Origin: [Actinomadura] parvosata subsp. kistnae
Lineage (GTDB): Bacteria; Actinomycetota; Actinomycetes; Streptosporangiales; Streptosporangiaceae
Assembly: GCF_900323885.1 (NCBI RefSeq)
Contig: NZ_OOHJ01000018.1
Coordinates: 1,475,001-1,539,000 of the forward strand
DNA length: 64,000 nucleotides
Direction of reading: 5' to 3'
The notes beneath the pieces are model-generated. The model saw only the letters and a program-made list of their open reading frames with translations, made no database searches and was not told the origin of the DNA. How positions within the stretch are numbered: the stretch's first letter is position 1; each line of letters opens with the position of its first letter. This document shows positions 43,876-51,997 of this stretch, one piece after another. The translations under genes were made by a program, and so were the position numbers.

Positions 43876-44742
43876 TCACCACTCGCCGAAAACTGTGACT
43901 CCGTTGACGCTGATCGCCTCGCACAACCGGTCAGGGTGCACCTTTTTGACCTCGGCCAGGCAGCGCAGGGTGAGCGGGACGAGGTAAGGGGCGTTGGGCT
44001 TGCCGCGGTGCGGGACGGGGGGCAGGTAGGGGGCGTCGGTCTCGACCAGCATGAGCTCGGCGGGCGCGATCTCGGCGGCCTCGCGGAGGTAGCCGGCGTT
44101 CTTGTACGTCACCGGCCCGGAGAATGACATGAAATATCCGGCGTCGGCGCACTTCTTGGCCATCTCGGCGTCCCCGGAGAAGCTGTGGAAGACCACCTTG
44201 TCGGGCGCGCCCTCCGCGGCCAGCACCTTCAGCACGTCGTCGTGCGCGTCCCGGTCGTGGATGACCAGGGCCTTGCCGGTGCGCTTGGCGATCTCGATGT
44301 GCGCGCGGAAGCTGGCGTGCTGGTCGTCCTTGCTCGCCCAGTCGCGGTAGTAGTCGAGCCCGGTCTCCCCCACCGCCCGCACCTCGGGCCGCCCGGCCAG
44401 CGCCTCGATCTCGGCCAGCACCTCAGGAGTGGCCTCGTGGGCCTCGTTGGGGTGGATGGCCACCCCGGCGTACACGCCTTCCTGCTCGGCCGCCACGTCG
44501 GCGCCCCAGCGCGAGGAGGCCAGGTCGTAGCCGATCGTGACCAGCCGCGTCACGCCGACGGCCCGCGCGTCGTCGAGGATCCCGCGTACGGTGGCCGAGG
44601 CCGCCTGCGCGGCCTGGGCCACCGGGTCGCCCGACGACGCCTGCCGGTTGCCGACCATGATGTCGAGGTGGCAGTGACTGTCGAAGACGGGCGAGGAGAG
44701 CGGCTCTGGCGCGGCGGGAAGCGAGGCGGGAAGCTTGGTCAC
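43876..44742 (-). CDS. tatD: TatD-family metal-dependent DNase
   Basis: A 288-residue TIM-barrel hydrolase. Metal ligands sit in VFDSHCHLDIM, AVGETGLDYYRDW, LVIHDRDAHDDV, VVFHSFSGDAE and LVETDAPYLPP. The family has 3-prime to 5-prime exonuclease activity. The start is GTG at 44742; an ATG five bases upstream is out of frame and stops at once. metG lies 37 bases upstream on the same strand and the rpf-like gene 81 bases downstream, the classical metG-tatD-rpfB order. Confidence 0.94.
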   Translation of the reverse strand: MTKLPASLPAAPEPLSSPVFDSHCHLDIMVGNRQASSGDPVAQAAQAASATVRGILDDARAVGVTRLVTIGYDLASSRWGADVAAEQEGVYAGVAIHPNEAHEATPEVLAEIEALAGRPEVRAVGETGLDYYRDWASKDDQHASFRAHIEIAKRTGKALVIHDRDAHDDVLKVLAAEGAPDKVVFHSFSGDAEMAKKCADAGYFMSFSGPVTYKNAGYLREAAEIAPAELMLVETDAPYLPPVPHRGKPNAPYLVPLTLRCLAEVKKVHPDRLCEAISVNGVTVFGEW

Positions 44743-44779
44743 GCCATCAAAGCCTAGCCTCCCGCGCCGGGAGCCGACG

Positions 44780-46564
44780 TCACTCGCCCAGCCGGGCCAG
44801 CTCCTCGTCGATGACCTTCGGGTCGAGCTTCTTGAACAGCGGCACCGGCGGCGCCAGCGGCGTGCCGGGCCTGATCGGCCGGTGCTCCCAGCGGGCCGCG
44901 CCCGCCGCGTAGTCGCCGGTGATCACCGGGTAGGGGCTGCCGCCGTCCTCGTCGACCTCGCGGATCTCCGGCATGCCGGACCACACGCCCTCGCCGCCCA
45001 GCATGGAGTAGACCTTGTTGGACGAGCCGGGCAGGAACGGCGTGAGCATGGTCTTGGCGTCGTCGACGACCTGCAGCGCGACGTGCAGGATCGACTTCTG
45101 CCGCTCAGGGTCGTCCTTGAGCTTCCACGGCTCCTGCTCGGCGAGGTACTTGTTGGCCTCGCGGACGACGTCGAACGCCTCGGTGATGGCGTTCTTGAAG
45201 CGCGAGCGCCCCAGCTCGGTGCCCACGGGCCCGAAGGCGTTGCGGGAGCGCTCCAGCAGGGCCCGGTCGGCGTCGGTGAGGTCGCCGGGCTCGGGCACGG
45301 CGCCGAAGTTCTTTGCCGCCATGGAGATGGACCGGTTGACGAGGTTGCCCCAGGCGGCGACCAGCTCGCCGTTGTTGCGGTTGACGAACTCCTGCCAGGT
45401 GAAGTCGGTGTCCTGGTTTTCCGGGCCGGCCACGGCGATGTAGTAGCGCAGGGCGTCGGCGTCGTAGCGGGCGAGGAAGTCGCGCACGTAGATGACGACC
45501 TGCCGGGAGGAGGAGAACTTCTTGCCCTCCATCGTCAGGAACTCGCTGGAGACCACCTCGGACGGCACGTCGAGCTTGCCCAGCGAGCCGGGCGAGCCGC
45601 CGCGGGCGCCGATGCCGCTGTAGCCGAACAGCATCGCCGGCCAGATCTCGGCGTGGAAGACGATGTTGTCCTTGCCCATGAAGTAGTAGCCGCGGGCGTC
45701 GGGATTCTGCCACCACTGGCGCCACGCGTCGGGGTCGCCGGAGCGCCTGGCCCACTCGATGGAGGCGGACAGGTAGCCGATGACGGCGTCGAACCACACG
45801 TACAGGCGCTTGTTGGGCTGGTCGCGCCAGCCGTCGAGCGGGATCGGCACGCCCCAGTCGAGGTCGCGGCTGATCGCACGCGGCTGCAGGTCGCCGAGCA
45901 GGTTGAGGGCGAACTTCAGCACGTTGGGGCGCCACTCGCCCTGCTTGGACTGCAGGTAGGAGCCGAGCACCTCGGCGAAGGCGGGCAGGTCGAGCATGAA
46001 GTGCTCGGTCTCGACGAACTTGGGCGTCTCGCCGTTGATGCGGCTCTTGGGGTTGATGAGCTGGATCGGGTCGAGCTGGTTGCCGCAGTTGTCGCACTGG
46101 TCGCCGCGCGCGCCGTCGTAGCCGCAGATGGGGCAGGTGCCCTCGATGTAGCGGTCGGGCAGGGTGCGGCCGGTCGAGGGCGAGATGGCGCCCATCGTGG
46201 TCTTGGGGAAGATGTAACCGTTGGCGTGCAGGCCCTTGAAGATCTCCTGCGTGACGGCGTAGTGGTTCTTCGTGGTGGTCCGGGTGAACAGGTCGTAGGA
46301 CAGGCCGAGGCCGGTGAGGTCTTCGGCGATGACGCGGTTGTAGCGGTCGGCCAGCTCCTTGGCGCTGACGCCTTCCTTGTCGGCCTGGACCTGGATGGGG
46401 GTGCCGTGCTCGTCCGTGCCGGAGACCATCAGCACCTTGTTGCCCGCCATCCGCTGGTAGCGGCTGAAGACGTCGGACGGCACGCCGAACCCGGAGACGT
46501 GCCCGATGTGGCGGGGCCCGTTCGCGTACGGCCACGCCACGGCGGTGAGAATGTGCTGGGTCAT
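44780..46564 (-). CDS. metG: Methionyl-tRNA synthetase
   Basis: A 594-residue class I synthetase. The HIGH motif is at residues 19-22 (YANGPRHIGHVSGF), the zinc knuckle is CPICGYDGARGDQCDNCG, and the KMSKS-like loop reads KKFSSSRQ. It lacks the C-terminal tRNA-binding EMAP domain, as in many actinobacteria. The start is ATG at 46564. It is the first gene of the metG-tatD-rpf series. Confidence 0.96.
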   Translation of the reverse strand: MTQHILTAVAWPYANGPRHIGHVSGFGVPSDVFSRYQRMAGNKVLMVSGTDEHGTPIQVQADKEGVSAKELADRYNRVIAEDLTGLGLSYDLFTRTTTKNHYAVTQEIFKGLHANGYIFPKTTMGAISPSTGRTLPDRYIEGTCPICGYDGARGDQCDNCGNQLDPIQLINPKSRINGETPKFVETEHFMLDLPAFAEVLGSYLQSKQGEWRPNVLKFALNLLGDLQPRAISRDLDWGVPIPLDGWRDQPNKRLYVWFDAVIGYLSASIEWARRSGDPDAWRQWWQNPDARGYYFMGKDNIVFHAEIWPAMLFGYSGIGARGGSPGSLGKLDVPSEVVSSEFLTMEGKKFSSSRQVVIYVRDFLARYDADALRYYIAVAGPENQDTDFTWQEFVNRNNGELVAAWGNLVNRSISMAAKNFGAVPEPGDLTDADRALLERSRNAFGPVGTELGRSRFKNAITEAFDVVREANKYLAEQEPWKLKDDPERQKSILHVALQVVDDAKTMLTPFLPGSSNKVYSMLGGEGVWSGMPEIREVDEDGGSPYPVITGDYAAGAARWEHRPIRPGTPLAPPVPLFKKLDPKVIDEELARLGE

Positions 46565-46603
46565 GCTCTCAAGCCTACGGGGCCGCGAGATTGATCTGTT
46601 ACG

Positions 46604-46634
46604 CGCCGCCGCGGTGCCGGTGCCCGCGGCGGCG
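46604..46634 (-). terminator. Strong GC hairpin after the GT2 gene
   Basis: CGCCGCCGCGG (46604-46614) and CCGCGGCGGCG (46624-46634) are exact complements around a nine-base loop, with possible G-U extension outward. It starts 12 bases past the stop of the minus-strand glycosyltransferase gene, so it should end that transcript before metG. Confidence 0.65.
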
Positions 46635-46645
46635 TGCGAACGGCT

Positions 46646-47890
46646 CTAGTGCTGCTGCGAAAGGCTCTCGTGCTGGGACGACTCTTCGAGGGCGATCGCG
46701 GCGGCGGCCTCCTCGGCCGCGGCGGCGGCGTTGTCGATGGAGGTCTCGCGGGTGCGGCGGATGCCGAGGATGCTGATGAACAGCGCCGCGAAGATCGTCT
46801 GGAAGCTCATGATGAGCGCCGTCGCGGACGGCACGACGATGCGCAGCGACTCGCGCGGGTCGAGCTCGCCCCAGTCGCGCACCTGCCAGTGCACCAGCGA
46901 CATCACCAGGCCGACGAGGCCGGCCAGGGCCAGCAGCCCGCCGAGGACGAGCCCCTTCTCCAGGCTCACGATGTCGATCAGCCGCCGGATCCTGGGCGAC
47001 TCGGGCAGGAAGCCCTCCTCGGCCGCGTACACCTTCGTGAACACCGCGAACAGCGCCGCCTGGAAGCCGATCACCACCAGGGCGGCGGAGCCGACCAGCG
47101 TGTCGACGTCGAAGGCCAGCTCGCCGATCTCGACCGGGCCGAACACCAGCGCGGTGCCCGCGACGAGGCCGACGATCATCATCAGCACGCCGGGGTAGAA
47201 GAACAGCCACTTGGGGCTGTAGAGGAGCAGGAAGCGCAGGTGGCGCCAGCCGTCGCGCCAGGAGCGCAGGTGCGGCGGGCGGGAGCGGCCGTCGGGCGAG
47301 AGCGTGGTCGGGACCTCGCGCACGTCGAGGCCGGCCAGGGTGGAGCGGACCACCATCTCGGAGGCGAACTCCATGCCGCCCGTCTGGAGCTGCAGCCGCA
47401 GGATCGAGTCGCGGCGGAAGCCGCGCAGCCCGCAGTGGAAGTCCTTGATCGCCGAGGGGAAGAACAGCCGCCCGATGAACGACAGCACCGGGTTGCCGAG
47501 GTAGCGGTGCAGCGGCGGCATGGCGCCCGGGGAGATGCCGCCCCGGAAGCGGTTGCCCATGACCAGGTCGGCGCCGTCGCGCAGCTGCTCGACGAACGGC
47601 ATCAGCGCCGTGAAGTCGTAGGAGTCGTCGGCGTCGCCCATGATGACGTATTTGCCGCGGGCCGCCCTGATGCCGCCCATGAGGGCGTTTCCGTATCCCT
47701 TCTCGTCCACATGGACCACGCGGGCCCCGGCGTCTCGGGCGAGCTGTTGGGAGCCGTCCGTGCTGCCGTTGTCGGCGATCAGCACCTCGCCCTCGATGCC
47801 GTGCTCCTCCATGCACGCCAGTGCTTTGCGCACACAGACTTCCACGGTCTCCGCCTCGTTGAGGCAGGGCATGACCACCGTCAGTTCCAC
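46646..47890 (-). CDS. Family 2 polyprenyl-phosphate glycosyltransferase with C-terminal membrane helices
   Basis: A 414-residue protein. The GT2 domain at 1-215 is of the dolichol-phosphate-sugar synthase type: LTVVMPCLNEAETVEVCVRK, DEKGYGNALMGGIRAARGKY, the DxD-like IMGDADDSYDF and MGNRFRGGI. Four membrane helices follow (LFFYPGVLMMIVGLVAGTAL and others) and an Ala/Glu-rich tail. It probably makes a polyprenyl-phosphate sugar donor for the membrane transferases encoded next door (GT39-like and PMT). The start is ATG at 47890. It is divergent from the GT39-like gene. Confidence 0.9.
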   Translation of the reverse strand: MELTVVMPCLNEAETVEVCVRKALACMEEHGIEGEVLIADNGSTDGSQQLARDAGARVVHVDEKGYGNALMGGIRAARGKYVIMGDADDSYDFTALMPFVEQLRDGADLVMGNRFRGGISPGAMPPLHRYLGNPVLSFIGRLFFPSAIKDFHCGLRGFRRDSILRLQLQTGGMEFASEMVVRSTLAGLDVREVPTTLSPDGRSRPPHLRSWRDGWRHLRFLLLYSPKWLFFYPGVLMMIVGLVAGTALVFGPVEIGELAFDVDTLVGSAALVVIGFQAALFAVFTKVYAAEEGFLPESPRIRRLIDIVSLEKGLVLGGLLALAGLVGLVMSLVHWQVRDWGELDPRESLRIVVPSATALIMSFQTIFAALFISILGIRRTRETSIDNAAAAAEEAAAAIALEESSQHESLSQQH

Positions 47891-47989
47891 GTGTCTACCC
47901 TTCAGTTAAGGCTCTTCCAGTGAACCATCATGCCCTGAACGTGCCCATGCTCGGGCACAGACCTGAAAACGACTGGCATTCTTTACAGC

Positions 47990-49537
47990 ATGGTGAGCGT
48001 CGCGGAGATTACCCCTGTGGACCCCTCCGCCCCTGGCAGGACAGCCCGTCTGCTGTCCATGGTGCGCAGGCATCGGGTGTTCGCCGCGGCCTTCGGCGTC
48101 GGCGCCGTGCTGCGGCTCATCACCATGCTCGGCTACGGCCCGGCCATGTGGTTCAACGACTCCTACGAGTACGTCTCGGTGGCGCTGCACCCGAGGCCGC
48201 ACCCGATCAGGCCCGACGGCTACAGCTTCTGGCTGATGCTGCTCCAGCCGTTCCACAGCTTCGCACTGGTGACGTTCACGCAGCATCTCATGGGTCTGGC
48301 CACGGCGTGCCTGATCTACGCGTTGCTCCGGATCAAGTTCAGGCTGCCGAAGTGGGGGGCCACGCTGGCGGCGGCGCCGGTGCTGTTCGACGCCTACCAG
48401 ATCCAGCTCGAGCAGCTCGTGATGTCCGACACCATGTTCATGCTGCTGGTGGTCGGCGTGATCACGATGGTGCTGTGGAAGCGGCGGCTGACCTGGCAGG
48501 CGGGCGCGGTGGTCGGCCTGCTGCTGGCGCTGACCTGGCTGACCCGCTCGATCGGGCTGCCGATCCTGGCGCTGGTGGTGCTCTACCTGCTGGTCAAGCG
48601 GGCCGGATGGCGGCCGATCGTGGCCGTGATCACGGCCTGCGCGATCCCGGTGATGGCGTACATGGGGTGGTTCGCCTCGGCGTACGGGAAGTTCGCGATG
48701 ACCAACAGCGACGGCCTGATCCTCTACATGCGCACGGCCATCTTCGCCGACTGCAACAAGATGGACATCGACAAGTACAAAGAGGTCCAGCTCCTGCTGC
48801 TGTGCATCAACGATCCGGTGAGCCAGCGCAAAGACTACGCCCAGTGGTACCTGTGGGGTCAGGGCAACGGCGACGGCACCGGCACCGGCGAGGTGCTGCA
48901 CCGGTGGGGCATCAACAAGAAGTGGAGCGAGATCACCAACGACGCCGCCAGCAAGTTCGCCACGCGGGCGATCCTGTCGCAGCCTGGTGACTACCTGAAG
49001 GTCGTGGCCCGCGATTTCTTCCGCTCCTTCCACTGGGCACGGCCCCGCTTCCCGGACGAGTCGACCTATAACATGTACCAGTTCAAGCCGTACGTGGAGC
49101 TGGACGACACCGGCCAGCCCAAGCGGCTGCCGAAGTGGTCGTCGTACGCGGGCGGGCGCACCGACACCGACGCCTTCAGCTACGAGCAGGGCCCGCCGGA
49201 AACCCAGATCGTGCAGCCGTGGGCGACGATCATGAGCAACTACCAGAAGGTCTTCTACCTGCGCGGCATCATGCTCGGCGGCATCCTGCTGATCGGCCTG
49301 TACGGCGTGGTGGTGCGCTACCGCAAGTTCGGCGGCCCGGTGGTGCTGCCGTGGCTGGGCGCGGTGGGGCTGCTGCTGGCCCCGGCGGCCACGGCGGAGT
49401 TCGACTACCGCTACGTTCTGCCGGCCGTGCCGCTGGCCTGTATCGCGGCGGCGATCACGCTGCGGCGCGGGGTCACTTGGGTGCGGCGGTCACCCAAGAG
49501 CTCATCAGCATCCGAGCCCACCACTGCGCGTGCGTGA
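47990..49537 (+). CDS. GT39-like membrane glycosyltransferase
   Basis: A 515-residue polytopic protein with about ten membrane helices. The first external loop carries the acidic pair MWFNDSYEYVSVALHPRPHP, as in the catalytic loop of GT39/ArnT-type enzymes that use polyprenyl-phosphate sugars. Later segments include WLTRSIGLPILALVVLYLLV and a large external loop (DYAQWYLWGQGNGDGTGTGE). The acceptor is unknown; neighbouring PMT genes suggest glycoprotein or surface glycan modification. The start is ATG at 47990. It converges with the first PMT gene, overlapping by 65 bases. Confidence 0.82.
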   Translation: MVSVAEITPVDPSAPGRTARLLSMVRRHRVFAAAFGVGAVLRLITMLGYGPAMWFNDSYEYVSVALHPRPHPIRPDGYSFWLMLLQPFHSFALVTFTQHLMGLATACLIYALLRIKFRLPKWGATLAAAPVLFDAYQIQLEQLVMSDTMFMLLVVGVITMVLWKRRLTWQAGAVVGLLLALTWLTRSIGLPILALVVLYLLVKRAGWRPIVAVITACAIPVMAYMGWFASAYGKFAMTNSDGLILYMRTAIFADCNKMDIDKYKEVQLLLLCINDPVSQRKDYAQWYLWGQGNGDGTGTGEVLHRWGINKKWSEITNDAASKFATRAILSQPGDYLKVVARDFFRSFHWARPRFPDESTYNMYQFKPYVELDDTGQPKRLPKWSSYAGGRTDTDAFSYEQGPPETQIVQPWATIMSNYQKVFYLRGIMLGGILLIGLYGVVVRYRKFGGPVVLPWLGAVGLLLAPAATAEFDYRYVLPAVPLACIAAAITLRRGVTWVRRSPKSSSASEPTTARA

Positions 49538-51104
49538 TCGTCTCGGCCGTCAGCACCGGGTAGAGCCACCAGAAATTGATCAGCGTGACGAGCGCGTACG
49601 CGCCGACGACCGCGGCCCCCGTCGCCCTCCGGGTGGCGGGGGCGTCCTGCCTGCCGAGGACGAGCCCGGCCACGAGCACGAGCGCCAGCACCATGAACGG
49701 CACCACGGGGATCATGTAGAACAGGTACATGGTGCGGTTGTCGGCGATGGCGTAGTAGAACCAGGGCAGCCATCCCACGGCGACGCCGAGCAGGGTCGCC
49801 CCGGCCCGCCAGTCGCGCGAGGACACGTACCAGGCGACGAGGCCGAGCAGGGCGAGCGCGGCGGCGTACCAGATCATGGGGGTGCCGACGCCGAGCACGG
49901 CCTGTGCGCACTTGTCGGCGCCGCAGGCCGACGGCGGCAGGTCGGTGGGGTAGTGGAAGGAGACGGGGCGTAACAGCAGCGGCCACTGCCAGGGCTCCGA
50001 CATGTACGGGTGGTAGGCCTCCAGGCCGCTGTGGAAGCCGAGCACCTGTAGCTGGTACTGCACCCACGAGCGCACCGAGTCGAAGACGAAGAACAGCGGC
50101 CCCGAGGAGGTGGCCCGCTCCCAGTTGCGCCCCCAGCCGTCGGCGGAGACGAACCAGCCGCTCCACGACGCGGTGAACACGAGCGCGGGCGCGAGCGCCA
50201 TCGCGCCGAACCCGCCGGGCAGGTCGTACGCCAGCGCCCCCCGGTACGGCTCGCGCAGGCCGAGCGCTCGCCGCGCCCCCATGTCCCACATGAGCGACAG
50301 CACGGCGAACCCGATGAGGAAGAAGATCCCCGACCACTTGACGGCGCACGCGGCGCCCAGGCACGCCCCGGCCGCGAGCCGCCACGGGCGCCAGCCGAGC
50401 CGGGGGCCGGTGCCGGAGCCGGCGGCGCTCTCGTACCAGCGGACGAGCCTGTGCCGGGCCCAGTCGCGGTCGGCCACGGCGCACGCGAACCCGCACAGCA
50501 CCCAGAACATCAGGAAGATGTCGAGCAGCCCCGTGCGCGACAGCACCAGGTGCAGGCCGTCGAGGGCGAGCAGCAGCCCGGCCAGGCAGCCGAGCAGCGT
50601 CGAGCGGGTCATCCGGCGCGCCACCCTGGCCAGCACCAGGATGGACAACGTGCCGGCCAGCGCGGCGGCGAAGCGCCAGCCGAACGGGTTCATCCCGAAC
50701 AGCCACTCGCCGACGCCGATCATCCACTTGCCCAGCGGCGGGTGGGCCACGAAGGAGGCGCACTCGGACGGCTGCGCGCACTGCTTGAAGATGTCCAGGC
50801 TGCCGGCGATGAGCCGCCGGTCGGCGATGGGGTTCTTGGCGTCGCCCAGGGTGGCCATCTCGACGCCGTATCGCAGCAGCGAGTAGGCGTCCTTGACGTA
50901 GAACGTCTCGTCGAAGACGACGGCCTTGGGCTCGCCCAGCCGGACGAAGCGCAGGATCCCGCCGAAGATCGCCACCGCGAGCGGCGCCAGCCAGCCGAGG
51001 AGGGCTCCGCCCTGCATCGGCGGAATCAGCCGTTGCGGCGATACCCCCCAGTTCCTCACGATGCGCACCCTACGGGGTGGTGGTTCTCCTGTGAACCAGG
51101 TCAT
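49473..51104 (-). CDS. pmt: Protein O-mannosyltransferase, copy 1
   Basis: A 543-residue PMT-family (GT39) protein. The first external loop has the catalytic DE of AVVFDETFYVKDAYS; HPPLGKWMIGVGEWLFG and FGWRFAAALAGTLSILVLAR are PMT signatures, and GFHSGLEAYHPYMSEPWQWP lies in the large loop. It transfers mannose from polyprenyl-phosphate mannose to exported proteins. ATG at 51104 has GGGAG four bases upstream and overlaps rsmI by 35 bases; a GTG at 51068 is an alternative. It closely resembles copy 2 on the other side of rsmI. Confidence 0.92.
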   Translation of the reverse strand: MTWFTGEPPPRRVRIVRNWGVSPQRLIPPMQGGALLGWLAPLAVAIFGGILRFVRLGEPKAVVFDETFYVKDAYSLLRYGVEMATLGDAKNPIADRRLIAGSLDIFKQCAQPSECASFVAHPPLGKWMIGVGEWLFGMNPFGWRFAAALAGTLSILVLARVARRMTRSTLLGCLAGLLLALDGLHLVLSRTGLLDIFLMFWVLCGFACAVADRDWARHRLVRWYESAAGSGTGPRLGWRPWRLAAGACLGAACAVKWSGIFFLIGFAVLSLMWDMGARRALGLREPYRGALAYDLPGGFGAMALAPALVFTASWSGWFVSADGWGRNWERATSSGPLFFVFDSVRSWVQYQLQVLGFHSGLEAYHPYMSEPWQWPLLLRPVSFHYPTDLPPSACGADKCAQAVLGVGTPMIWYAAALALLGLVAWYVSSRDWRAGATLLGVAVGWLPWFYYAIADNRTMYLFYMIPVVPFMVLALVLVAGLVLGRQDAPATRRATGAAVVGAYALVTLINFWWLYPVLTAETITHAQWWARMLMSSWVTAAPK

Positions 51105-51918
51105 AGAGCTCCCGCCGGGGCACGCCCGCGCCCTTGGCGACCTCGGCCACGGCCAGGCTGCGCCGCTCCCCCGCCGCCACCCTGCGGTCGACCTCGGCCG
51201 CCAGCGCGTCGAGGTCGGGCTCGTCGTCGCCCGGCGCGTGACCGGCGACGACGATCGTGATCTCGCCCTTGACGCCGCCCGCCGCCCACTCGGCCAGCTC
51301 GCCCAGCCCGCCCCTGCGGACCTCCTCGTAGGTCTTGGTCAGCTCCCTGCACACCGCCGCCCGCCGCCCGGCCCCGAACGCCTCGGCCATCGCCCGCAGC
51401 GACTCCTCCAGGCGGTGCGGCGACTCGAAGAAGACCATCGTGCGCTCCTCGGCGGCCAGCGCGCCCAGGCGGCGGGCCCGCTCGTCGCCCTTGCGCGGCG
51501 GGAAGCCCTCGAAGCAGAACCGGTCGCTGGCCAGCCCCGACACCGCCAGCGCGGTGGTGACGGCGCTCGGCCCCGGCAGCGCGGTGACGGTGATGCCCGC
51601 CTCCACCGCGAGCTGCGTCAGCCGGTAGCCCGGGTCCGACACGCCCGGCATGCCCGCGTCGGTGATCACCACGACCGTGCGGCCCTGCTTCAGCGTCTCC
51701 ACGAGCTCCTGGGCCCGGCCCGCCTCGTTCTGGTCGTAGTAGGACACCACGCGGCCGGTGAGCTCCACGCCGAGGTCGGCGGCGAGCCTGCGCAGCCGCC
51801 TCGTGTCCTCGGCGGCCACCACGTCCGCGCCCGCCAGCAGCTCGCGCAGCCGCGGCGAGACGTCTCCCACCTGGCCAATGGGGGCCCCTGCCAGCACCAA
51901 CCTGCCGTTCCCTGTCAC
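51070..51918 (-). CDS. rsmI: 16S rRNA 2'-O-ribose methyltransferase RsmI
   Basis: A 282-residue tetrapyrrole-methylase-fold enzyme modifying C1402 of 16S rRNA. LVLAGAPIGQVGDVSPRLRE, VVAAEDTRRLRRLAADLGVE, VVITDAGMPGVSDPGYRLTQ and LPGPSAVTTALAVSGLASDR are diagnostic. GTG at 51918 has no Shine-Dalgarno; CACAAT lies about eight bases upstream on the minus strand, so it is probably leaderless. It is flanked by two PMT genes, one co-directional and one divergent; in mycobacteria rsmI and a single pmt lie side by side. Confidence 0.94.
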   Translation of the reverse strand: MTGNGRLVLAGAPIGQVGDVSPRLRELLAGADVVAAEDTRRLRRLAADLGVELTGRVVSYYDQNEAGRAQELVETLKQGRTVVVITDAGMPGVSDPGYRLTQLAVEAGITVTALPGPSAVTTALAVSGLASDRFCFEGFPPRKGDERARRLGALAAEERTMVFFESPHRLEESLRAMAEAFGAGRRAAVCRELTKTYEEVRRGGLGELAEWAAGGVKGEITIVVAGHAPGDDEPDLDALAAEVDRRVAAGERRSLAVAEVAKGAGVPRRELYDLVHRRTTTP

Positions 51919-51951
51919 CCGACCATTGTGGCAGGGCGGCCCGATTAGACC

Positions 51952-51997
51952 GTGTTTCCTTGGTAAACACCGCTCTGGGGCCCGTACGATGTCCGAA
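51952..51997 (+). promoter_or_regulatory. Divergent rsmI/PMT promoter with inverted repeat
   Basis: GTGTTT (51952-51957) and AAACAC (51965-51970) are exact inverted arms. TACGAT at 51985-51990 ends six bases before the PMT copy 2 ATG, consistent with a leaderless mRNA; TTGGTA about 19 bases further upstream is a weak -35. Confidence 0.5.
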